DNA from: CAZGSN01 sp964371655
Lineage (GTDB): Bacteria > Desulfobacterota > Binatia > HRBIN30
Length of the DNA: 64,000 bases
Direction: 5' to 3'
Assembly (NCBI GenBank): GCA_964371655.1
Contig: CAYJOD010000025.1
Coordinates: 13,346 to 77,345 of the forward strand
The notes beneath the pieces were generated by a model, which worked only from the letters and a program-made list of their open reading frames with translations, was not told the DNA's origin and searched no databases. This document shows positions 53,240-61,338 of the stretch, piece by piece (within the stretch, counting starts at the first letter, position 1; each line of letters begins with the position of its first letter). The translations under genes were made by a program, and so were the position numbers.

Positions 53240-53467
53240 TTACGAAGCTGCCGACGCGGCTTTCTTAGGCGACGTCTGAAACTGGAAGTCGAGAAGGTTG
53301 ACCGGCTGCGGCCGCTTCGAGAGATAGAGCACTTCGATGCCGACGACTTGGTCTTGGGCATCGTAGTCGACGATCACTCCTGGAGCGACTTCTTCCGAGT
53401 CCACGACCGGTACGTCTGCCAGCCGCAGGTGCAATGCGTCGGCCTCTTCATCAATTTGTAGCCTCAT
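53240..53467 (-). CDS. DUF2283-domain protein
   Basis: 75 residues. The DUF2283 pattern is clear: DEEADALHLRLADVPVVDSE, then EVAPGVIVDYDAQDQVVGIE and VLYLSKR. The family consists of tiny proteins commonly found directly after a DUF4258 gene in TA-like pairs. Here it overlaps the DUF4258 gene by four bases and is embedded between the synthetase and the phosphopantetheinyl transferase. No role in biosynthesis is known. Confidence 0.85.
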   Translation of the reverse strand: MRLQIDEEADALHLRLADVPVVDSEEVAPGVIVDYDAQDQVVGIEVLYLSKRPQPVNLLDFQFQTSPKKAASAAS

Positions 53468-53718
53468 AGGCGATCCCTCATCCTGCGGTCAAAATACACT
53501 GTTACGACTCGAAGCGGTATCTTGGTGGGGTTGACGATCACTCGTAACACCCTGCCTGCATACTCTTCGATTCGGCCCAGCCGGTGCTCAAGCTCCGGGT
53601 CGACGTGGTCAGGTTCGACTCGCGCCGGCGTGGCGAGCACGCGCTCCATCCATTCGCGACGAATCACGACGCGGGCTCGTAGGCTTTCGATTGCATGTTC
53701 GCTCAGCTCGTAGTCCAT
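53464..53718 (-). CDS. DUF4258-domain protein (toxin-like)
   Basis: 84 residues: MDYELSEHAIESLRARVVIR followed by a helix EWMERVLATP and the strand pair GRVLRVIVNPTKIPLRVVTVYF-type end (seen as RVLRVIVN and LRVVTVYFD). The S-x-H-A-x-x-x-x-x-x-R motif is typical of DUF4258, a RelE-like small family paired with DUF2283. The stop overlaps the DUF2283 start (53464-53467). It begins 107 bases after the synthetase stop. Confidence 0.82.
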   Translation of the reverse strand: MDYELSEHAIESLRARVVIRREWMERVLATPARVEPDHVDPELEHRLGRIEEYAGRVLRVIVNPTKIPLRVVTVYFDRRMRDRL

Positions 53719-53825
53719 TCCCTACTTCACATCGGTCGCCCGTTTTTTCTCGCCCAGGTTACCGACCAGCAGCGCCGGAAACACGTGAGCCAGAGCAGGT
53801 CGGGGGTATTTCGGACGCTTTATGC

Positions 53826-56800
53826 TCAACCCGCACTCCGGCCGAAACGGGTTTTGAACGCTTGAATGAGATTGTCGGTCAGAACCATGCCGCCGCAACG
53901 CAAGCTGCCGGCCTGAAATCCAAGATCCTCGAGTACCTGATAGTGCTGCGCACAGCTGCCGCCGTCGACCAGCCCAATGGTTGGGGTAAGGTGCTCGATG
54001 CTGGTCGTCAGCGCGCTCGACAACACGCAGGCGGTAATTTCGTGGGGATCAGTCAGGTCGAATGTCCGCAGCAGTGACATGGCCTCCTCGATGGCCCGAG
54101 GCACGTAGCGCATCTGGCGGAACGGCTGCGCGGCGCGTAACACACCACCTTCCGTGAACAAAATGTCGTTGCGGACACTGAACCGTTCGATGGCCGACGC
54201 CGGGCTGAAACAGTGCGGCGCGGAGTCGTCGACCAGCATGGTCCCCGCTTGCAGTCGATCGATCTCCACCACGTCGGCCGCGTTCGTAGCGCCGACGATC
54301 AGGCGCGCTTCATAGAGCGCCGCAGGCACATGGGAATGCGATTCGAGAACACGCACCGGTCCGCGGTACCCGTGTTGACGGACGATCGTGTCCTGGATGG
54401 CGCCGAGGTGCTGCCGCCGTGCGGCCAGATCGCAGAGGAAGATCTCGGCCGGGTGGGGTAGGAGCTGAAGCATGGCGGCCAGGGTTGCCGCACCAATCGA
54501 GCCCAGTCCCACGAAGGCAACACGCTCCCCAGCGAGGTCGCGTTCACTCATCGCCAAGATCTTCTTGATCGCCAGCACCACGGTGGCAGCCGTCGTCGCA
54601 TGTCCCGTGGTGATCCGCGGCACTCGCAGGCCGGCACAGGCGCGCACCAGAGCCTGGCCGTAATCCGTTGCCGAAGGCAGCAAGCCAGTCAGCGATACGG
54701 TGCGCGCGCCCAGGCGTCCGGCCAGCTGCAGCGCTTCGACGAGCTCGCGCAGCAGCTCCTCCTGGTCGTCGTAGAGCTGATCGGCGAAGCGCGGCAGCAG
54801 TAGGGTGGCAATGCGCCCCATCGCCGTGTCGTACACACCACTGAACAACGGCATATTCTCGCACCATTCGTCGATCACTTCGGAACGGCTGACATTCGAG
54901 TGATTGAGGAGCTCGGTCGGAAAGTAGCCGACCGCCGCTGCCTGAACCGGCTCGATCTTGCCGGAGGCGAGCAGCGACAGGAGAGAGCGGCGTTCGATCT
55001 CGATATGGCCGTTGGCCGAAGCGCGAGGCGTTGGTCCAGGTCGTGGCGACGCGCTTCTCTGGCGCGGGCGCTCCGCCGCCGGCAGTGCCTGCAACGCGGC
55101 GGCAGCGGCGGCGACATTACGGTGTTGGAGGACGAACTTGACGGAGACCTGGCGCTGCATGGTTGCGGCGATCTTGGCCGCAAGCTGCGCGGCGCGCAGC
55201 GAATCCCCGCCGAGCTCGAAGAAGTCATCATGGATCCCGATTAGCTCGAGGCCGAGGACCTCACCCCAGAGCTCGCCGAGGCGATATTCTTGGGCGTTGC
55301 GCGGCGCGACGAATAGGGTCTCCTGCTCCGGCCGCTGCGCTTCCGGTGCCGGCAGGGCGTGTCGATCGAGCTTGCCGCTCGCGTTCAGCGGCAGCGCTTT
55401 CAACATGACGAAGGCCGCCGGCACCATGTACTCGGGAAGCTTTGCCTTCAAGAACGCCCGCAGCTCGTTGGGCTTGGGAATTCGTTCCCAGCGCGGAACC
55501 ACGTACGCCACTAGGCGCTGCTCTTGGCGCTCGTCCGTGCGTGCCAGCACGGCGCATTCGCGCACCGCCATGTGTTCGCTGAGGACGGCCTCAATCTCGC
55601 CCAGCTCGATGCGGTGGCCGCGAATCTTGACCTGGTGATCGAGGCGGCCGAGAAACTCGATGGCGCCATCGGAACGGTAGCGAGCAAGGTCGCCGGTCTT
55701 GTACAATTGTTCGCGGGGCTCGGGGCCGAACGGATCGTCGACAAACATCTCGGCGGTCAGCGCCGATCGATTGAGATAGCCGCGTGCCAGACCAGCGCCG
55801 CCGATGTAGAGCTCGCCAGGGACGCCGACCGGCACGAGCCTCTGCTGGTCATCGAGGATGTGGACCCGCGCGTTGCTGATCGGTCGACCAATGGGAACGA
55901 TGCCGTTCACGCTGCCCGGCTGGCACTTCCAGTAGGTTGCCCAAACCGAGGCTTCCGTCGGTCCGTACAGGTTGTAGAGATCGGCCTGAACGTGAGCGAA
56001 GAAGCGCTCACTGAGCTCACCACTCAACTCCTCACCGCCGCAAAGGACCAGCCGCAGGCACTTGCGGGTCGCGATTTCTGGTTGGTCGAGCAGCAGGCGA
56101 AGCGTGGAGGGCACCACCTGCAGGACGGTGATCGCGGCTTCGCCGATGAGCTTCACGAGGTACGCGGCGTCTCGTTGTCCGCCCGGCGCGGCCAGCGTCA
56201 GTGGGACGCCGGCCAGGAGCGGCCAAAAGCATTCCGTGACGCTGATGTCGAAGGTCAGCGGCGTGATCTGCAGGAGGCGATCCGTTTCCCGCAGCTCAAA
56301 CGTCTGCTGGAGCCAGAGCAGGTAATTGCAGACCGCACCGTGTGTGTTCATCACGCCCTTGGGTCGGCCCGTCGACCCCGACGTGTAGAGGATGTAGGCG
56401 AGATTGGTGGCGATCACGCCGCTGAGAACGGCATCGGTGCGCTCTTGCGCAATGGTCGCCCAGTCGGCGTCTAGGCAGACGATCGTTCCTTGATAGGGCG
56501 GCAAGGTGTCGCTCAACTGCGCCTGCGTCAGGAGCACCGGTGGCTGAGCATCGTCGAGCATGAAGGCAAGGCGCTCCGCGGGATAGCTTCGATCCAGGGG
56601 CAGGTAGGCTCCGCCGGCTTTCAGGATCCCCAACAACCCGACCAACATCTCGAAGGAGCGCTCGACGCAAATCGCGACCGGAACTTCCGGACCGACGCCG
56701 AGGCCGTGCAAGTAGTGCGCGAGCTGATTGGCGCGGCGATCCAACTCCTCGAAGGTGAGCACGTCGGAGCCGCACACGACGGCCACGGCATCCGGCGTTC

Positions 56801-59800
56801 GCTGCACCTGCTCTTCGAAGAGCTGATGGATACAGCGCGGGCGGGCGAAGACGTGCTCGGTCTGGTTCCAATCGACCAGCAGCTGCCGGCGCTCGCCGGC
56901 GCTCAGAATCGGTAGCGTCGAGATCGACTGCGTGGGATCGGCGACGATCTCGGCGAGCAGGGTTTCGAAGTGTTGGGCCATGCGCGCGATCGTCGCTTCG
57001 TCGAAGAGATCCGTGTTGTACTGCCAGGAGGTGCAGAGCTCGCCGCCCACCTCTGCCGTCATCAGCGTGAGATCGAACTGTGCGGCTTGCGCGCGCAGCG
57101 GGTAGGACTCCAGGTGAAGCTCGCCCAGATCCAACCTCGTGCCCGCTCGCCCCAGGGCAAAAGCAGCCACCTCGGGGATGTCGAGACCGGCCGTATTCTG
57201 AAGCGCGAACATCACCTGAAAGAGCGGCGAGCGGCTGGGATCCCGGGCCGGGTGGAGCTTCTCGACGAGCCGTGCAATCGGATAGTCCGCTGCCGTGAGC
57301 GCGTCGATGACCGTGCGGCGCACGGCGGACAGCAGGGTCGCGAAGCTGGGATCTGCCGTGAGGTCGGCGCCAAGCACCACCGGATTGACGAAGTATCCAA
57401 CCACGTCCGCCCACTCGGGACGGGTCCGACCCGCCGTTGGTGAGCCGATCAGGAACTCGGATTGACCGCTGTGCTTTTGCAGCAGGACCTGGAAGGCGGC
57501 GAGCAACGTCATGAACAGGGTGGCGTCCTGAGCCTGACCAAGAGCCGTCAATCGCGTCCTAAGCGTGCGATCGATCGTGTGGGTGTAGGCGGCACCGCGG
57601 AACGTCTGCAGCGGCGGTCGCGGTCGATCTGTAGCCAAGCTGAGTACCGCTGGCTGAGGACCGAGTGTCCTTTGCCAATGTGCCCACAGACGCGCACCCT
57701 CGGCACCAGAGAGCCGCGCCTCTTGCCAGGCAACATAGTCGACGTACTGGTGTGTTAGCGGCGGAAGCACGGCCGGCGTCCCCTGTCGCGCCGCGGTGTA
57801 GAAGACGCCGAGCTCACGCACCATCAGCGCCAGGGACCACAGGTCGGCAATGATATGGTGCGCGGCGAGCACCAGGATGGCGTCCTCGTCGGAACGCTTG
57901 CATAACGCCACGCGTAACAGCGGTCCGCGCTCCAGATCGAAGGCGCGGTAGGCCTCTTCACACAGTCGTTCGTCGACTTGCTCGTCTGTCAGGCTGCTCA
58001 GATCCCACTCGTCGAGGTGCGCCTCGACGTGTTCGTGGATCTGTTGGACGGGTCGTCCCAGGTGATTGGTAAAGGTGGTACGCAGCGCGGGATGGCGGCT
58101 CACGAGTTGCTGCAACGCCGACCGCAAGGCGTTGGCGTCGACTCCTCCCAGGATTCGCGCGGCCTGGGCGATGTGATAGGCGCGGCTATCCGGTGCCAGC
58201 TGGTGCAAGAACCATAGAGCATCCTGACCGTGCGACAGGGGATACTCGCCGGTGCTGGACGCAGTCGATGTCGGCAGCGGCAGTGCTTCGCGAGCGGCGG
58301 CCGACGCTGGGTCGAGGATCTGCTTGGCGAGCTGGCGGATCGTGACGCCATCGAGCACGCTCCCCACATCGATCCGCAGACCGGTTGCGGTCTCGATCCG
58401 GTGGGCGAGGTTATAGGCGGCGAGGGAGTCCGGCCCATAGCGAGTAATCGCCACGTTCGGATCGATCTCCCTGGCTTCGCGGCCTAACTCGGCAGCCACC
58501 TCGGCAATCAGCAGCGCCTCGACCGACGCGTGCTTGACCGCCGGCACGGCAGCTCCGGCACTCCACTCCGCGACGATATTCAGACTGCCGTTGAGGAACT
58601 CCGCGCGACAGGCGTGCCGTTGAATCTTGCCGCTTGAGGTCTTCGGGATACTGCCGGGCTTGATGAGGACCACGGCGTGCGCTGCCAATTGGTGCTGCTC
58701 GGAGAGGGCCTGGCGGATGTCGCCAGCCACGGCAGTGGGGTCCACGAGCCGGCTGGTGTCGACTTCCTGCACGAGCACAAGGCTCTCTTGGCCGTCATAG
58801 TCGATCGAGAAGGCCGCGCCGCAGCCGCGCCGCAGCATGCCGTTGCTGGCCTGTGCGGTGAGCTCGATGTCCTCCGCGTAATGGTTGGTCCCGTTGATGA
58901 TGATCAGATCTTTGAGGCGGCCCGTGATGAACAGTTCCCCCTCATCCAGGAACCCGAGGTCGCCGGTGCGCAGGAACGGGCCCTCGCTGCCGTCAGCCAA
59001 GAAGGCCTTGAAGGTTTGTTCGGTTGCTTCGGGACGTTTCCAATAGCCGCGGGCGACGCTTGGGCTTGAAACCCAGATCTCGCCGACTTGACCCGCGGGA
59101 CATGGTGTCAGGGTGCTCGGATCGGCGATGACGATGCGGTCGCCTGCCAAGACCCTGCCACAGCCGACGAGAGTCACCGTGCCCGGCCCATCAGAGGAAG
59201 CCTCGATCACGTCGTTCCGATCGAGCCCTGAGCGGGAGACGTTCTTCACCCGCAGCTTGCCGGAATTCCGATCGCCAGAAACGAAAAGGCTTGCTTCGGC
59301 GAGCCCGTAGAAAGTCTGGAACGCTTCCCGCCGCAGACCACAGGGGGCGAAGGCAGTGACAAACCTCTCGACGGTATCAGCCCGGATCGGCTCGCCGGCA
59401 CAGCCAACCATCTCAAGACTGCTCAAATCGAGAGTCGCCCGTTGTTGGGGCTCCAGCCTGCGGACGCAGAGATCATAGGCGAAGTTTGGTGCCCCGCAGG
59501 TCGTTCCTCGATGACGTGAAATCGCTTGGAGCCAACGAATGGGGCGCTCGAGAAAGCTGATCGGAGACATCAAGATGCCTCGCGAGCCCGCGTACAAGGG
59601 TTCCAGCATGAACCCGATCAGCCCCATATCGTGGTAGGGGGGCAGCCACGAGACCAGGACGCTCTCTGGCGTGACACGGCACACCTGGCGCATCAGCTCA
59701 AGGTTATGAAGCAGGTTAGCGTGGGTCAGCTCGACACCTTTGGGGGCACTCGTCGAGCCCGAGGTGTACTGCAGGAACGCAATGGCGTCGCGGCCCACTT

Positions 59801-60305
59801 CCGGCGACTGCCAGCGACTCTCGATCCCGGCTTTGATGTCGTCGGTCGCCACCCATCGCAAGGCCTTTAGGTCGGGCGCTTGATCGAACAGAACGCCCGC
59901 GAGGGCGAGCGTGGAGGCGGTGGTCAGGGCGAACGACAATTCGGCGTCGCGAACGATCGCCTGCAGGCGCGGCAGAGTGCGACTGAGCCGCATCGGATTG
60001 GGCGGATACGCCGGTACAGGGATCACTCCGGCGTAGAGGCAGCCGAAGAACGAGGCAATGTAATCGATCCCAGGGGCGTGCAACAGCAGTGCTCGTTCGC
60101 CCCGAGCCCCGCTCTCTTGTAGCACCACGGCGATTGACCGCGCCCGATCATGCAGCTCGCGGCTGGTGATCGTGACCGCTTCTTCCTCACCATTGACCAA
60201 GAACGTGAAGATCGGTCGCAGCGGATCTTCGGCCGCACGAAATTCGAGTAGCTCAATCAGGTTCGCGAACGGAGACGTGGCAACTGCAGACGGGGATCGA
60301 TGCAT
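53826..60305 (-). CDS. FAAL-ACP-C-A-PCP synthetase with terminal acyl-ACP-reductase-like domain
   Basis: 2159 residues from ATG 60305 (GAGG eight bases upstream; the frame extends to 60407). About 14-580 is a fatty acyl-AMP ligase (FLQYTSGSTSAPKGVELTHA, FYGLAEASLFVSG, RTGDLGFLDEG). ACP follows at 595-665 (GPDSL, Ser627). The condensation domain, about 688-1120, has HHIIADLWS: HH and Asp821 kept, the usual Gly replaced by Leu. The adenylation domain is about 1160-1650 (YTSGSTGRPKG, YGPTE, YKTGDL); by hand its ten-residue code is D-I-T-Q-V-C-L-V-W-K, nearest the glycine type I recall. PCP is 1665-1740 (ELGGDSL, Ser1702). Residues about 1775-2159 resemble cyanobacterial acyl-ACP reductase: ITTGHATTAATVV, FVGLGSIGAATLAAML, LVDDSAP and ITACVLSSAL with Cys2093. 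Inferred reaction: fatty acid loading, condensation with one amino acid, NADPH-dependent release as aldehyde. Confidence 0.9.
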   Translation of the reverse strand: MHRSPSAVATSPFANLIELLEFRAAEDPLRPIFTFLVNGEEEAVTITSRELHDRARSIAVVLQESGARGERALLLHAPGIDYIASFFGCLYAGVIPVPAYPPNPMRLSRTLPRLQAIVRDAELSFALTTASTLALAGVLFDQAPDLKALRWVATDDIKAGIESRWQSPEVGRDAIAFLQYTSGSTSAPKGVELTHANLLHNLELMRQVCRVTPESVLVSWLPPYHDMGLIGFMLEPLYAGSRGILMSPISFLERPIRWLQAISRHRGTTCGAPNFAYDLCVRRLEPQQRATLDLSSLEMVGCAGEPIRADTVERFVTAFAPCGLRREAFQTFYGLAEASLFVSGDRNSGKLRVKNVSRSGLDRNDVIEASSDGPGTVTLVGCGRVLAGDRIVIADPSTLTPCPAGQVGEIWVSSPSVARGYWKRPEATEQTFKAFLADGSEGPFLRTGDLGFLDEGELFITGRLKDLIIINGTNHYAEDIELTAQASNGMLRRGCGAAFSIDYDGQESLVLVQEVDTSRLVDPTAVAGDIRQALSEQHQLAAHAVVLIKPGSIPKTSSGKIQRHACRAEFLNGSLNIVAEWSAGAAVPAVKHASVEALLIAEVAAELGREAREIDPNVAITRYGPDSLAAYNLAHRIETATGLRIDVGSVLDGVTIRQLAKQILDPASAAAREALPLPTSTASSTGEYPLSHGQDALWFLHQLAPDSRAYHIAQAARILGGVDANALRSALQQLVSRHPALRTTFTNHLGRPVQQIHEHVEAHLDEWDLSSLTDEQVDERLCEEAYRAFDLERGPLLRVALCKRSDEDAILVLAAHHIIADLWSLALMVRELGVFYTAARQGTPAVLPPLTHQYVDYVAWQEARLSGAEGARLWAHWQRTLGPQPAVLSLATDRPRPPLQTFRGAAYTHTIDRTLRTRLTALGQAQDATLFMTLLAAFQVLLQKHSGQSEFLIGSPTAGRTRPEWADVVGYFVNPVVLGADLTADPSFATLLSAVRRTVIDALTAADYPIARLVEKLHPARDPSRSPLFQVMFALQNTAGLDIPEVAAFALGRAGTRLDLGELHLESYPLRAQAAQFDLTLMTAEVGGELCTSWQYNTDLFDEATIARMAQHFETLLAEIVADPTQSISTLPILSAGERRQLLVDWNQTEHVFARPRCIHQLFEEQVQRTPDAVAVVCGSDVLTFEELDRRANQLAHYLHGLGVGPEVPVAICVERSFEMLVGLLGILKAGGAYLPLDRSYPAERLAFMLDDAQPPVLLTQAQLSDTLPPYQGTIVCLDADWATIAQERTDAVLSGVIATNLAYILYTSGSTGRPKGVMNTHGAVCNYLLWLQQTFELRETDRLLQITPLTFDISVTECFWPLLAGVPLTLAAPGGQRDAAYLVKLIGEAAITVLQVVPSTLRLLLDQPEIATRKCLRLVLCGGEELSGELSERFFAHVQADLYNLYGPTEASVWATYWKCQPGSVNGIVPIGRPISNARVHILDDQQRLVPVGVPGELYIGGAGLARGYLNRSALTAEMFVDDPFGPEPREQLYKTGDLARYRSDGAIEFLGRLDHQVKIRGHRIELGEIEAVLSEHMAVRECAVLARTDERQEQRLVAYVVPRWERIPKPNELRAFLKAKLPEYMVPAAFVMLKALPLNASGKLDRHALPAPEAQRPEQETLFVAPRNAQEYRLGELWGEVLGLELIGIHDDFFELGGDSLRAAQLAAKIAATMQRQVSVKFVLQHRNVAAAAAALQALPAAERPRQRSASPRPGPTPRASANGHIEIERRSLLSLLASGKIEPVQAAAVGYFPTELLNHSNVSRSEVIDEWCENMPLFSGVYDTAMGRIATLLLPRFADQLYDDQEELLRELVEALQLAGRLGARTVSLTGLLPSATDYGQALVRACAGLRVPRITTGHATTAATVVLAIKKILAMSERDLAGERVAFVGLGSIGAATLAAMLQLLPHPAEIFLCDLAARRQHLGAIQDTIVRQHGYRGPVRVLESHSHVPAALYEARLIVGATNAADVVEIDRLQAGTMLVDDSAPHCFSPASAIERFSVRNDILFTEGGVLRAAQPFRQMRYVPRAIEEAMSLLRTFDLTDPHEITACVLSSALTTSIEHLTPTIGLVDGGSCAQHYQVLEDLGFQAGSLRCGGMVLTDNLIQAFKTRFGRSAG

Positions 60306-60606
60306 TCTCAATTCCTCATAGGGGATTCGGGGGCTTGATGGCCACGGACGCTTGTCATCGAAGTCGAATGACTCCCAGCAAGTGTGGGCCTCCACCGCCG
60401 GCGCCAATGTGCCAACAAGAACACCTCCCTACTTGAGCTCGCTGAAAAAAGATCGACGGCCTCTTACATCGAATCGAGATCCTTGTCGCGTGCATTTTTG
60501 AACGTCGCGTCATTCTGGTGACGCTTATTGCGCCGTGTAGGAGAGAGTTCTGAAATCGTGGCAACTCAATCCCATTGGAACATGTCTTGCTCCAGAAAGC
60601 AGCTCC
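60306..60606. promoter_or_regulatory. divergent control region between synthetase and regulator
   Basis: These 301 bases separate the minus-strand synthetase from the plus-strand regulator, so both promoters must lie here. Composition is noticeably more AT-rich near 60440-60560 than in the flanking genes. I see no strong consensus promoter or regulator palindrome. Confidence 0.4.
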
Positions 60607-61338
60607 ATGATTCGGGTATTGGTGGCAGACGACCACGCGATGTTCCGGGAGATGCTGACGTTGGCGTTGCCGCGGAGCGGTGACCTCGAAGTTGTTGGCG
60701 AAGCCGATAACGGGCGGGACTTGAGCGAGGCCGTCTATCGGTGTCGGCCCGACGTCGTGTTGCTGGACTACAAGATGCCCTACGTCACCGACTTCGCGGC
60801 ATTGGTCACGGACCTGTGCGCTCGTCATCCGGCGACTCGGGTTATCGTGCTCACCGGCTTTGCGAGTCCTGATATTGCTGCCCATGCGGCGGCAGCTGGC
60901 GCACGCGGGTACATTCTGAAATCAACGCGGCTGTACGCCGTGGCGGAGGCGATCCGCACAGTCATGAACGGGGGCATCTGGATCGACGGGAGTCTACCGA
61001 GACAGGTCTTCGACATCTTCCAGCGCAACTCGCTCCCCGCGAACGAGCCCCACAATGGGCTCAAGGAGCTATCGCGACGTGAGCGCGAGGTTCTCGCGTG
61101 TGTGGCGCTGGGCATCGGGAATCGCGAGATCGCCGCCAAGTTGACGATCAGCGAGTTAACGGTGAAGACGCATCTAACCCGCATCTTTGCCAAGCTCGAC
61201 GTCAAGAACCGAGTCAGTGCGGCGCTCATTTTCCACGGCGGTGATCGAGACACTCGGCCAGGAATCGTCGCGGACGACCTACCACCGCGACCGACCCAAG
61301 CTTATCCATCAATCCGCGCCGACCTCCGCAGCTCTTGA
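60607..61338 (+). CDS. NarL/FixJ (LuxR-type) response regulator
   Basis: 243 residues. The receiver domain at 1-120 has acidic pocket VADDH, phospho-Asp54 in VVLLDYKMP, VLTGF and the conserved Lys in YILKS. The LuxR-type helix-turn-helix at about 155-210 reads LSRREREVLACVALGIGNRE then VKTHLTRIFAKLDVKNR. It should activate or repress transcription when phosphorylated. It is divergent from the synthetase gene and its 3' end overlaps the convergent kinase gene by 30 bases, so it is the natural candidate regulator of the biosynthetic operon and partner of that kinase. The C-terminal 30 residues are disordered. Confidence 0.92.
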   Translation: MIRVLVADDHAMFREMLTLALPRSGDLEVVGEADNGRDLSEAVYRCRPDVVLLDYKMPYVTDFAALVTDLCARHPATRVIVLTGFASPDIAAHAAAAGARGYILKSTRLYAVAEAIRTVMNGGIWIDGSLPRQVFDIFQRNSLPANEPHNGLKELSRREREVLACVALGIGNREIAAKLTISELTVKTHLTRIFAKLDVKNRVSAALIFHGGDRDTRPGIVADDLPPRPTQAYPSIRADLRSS

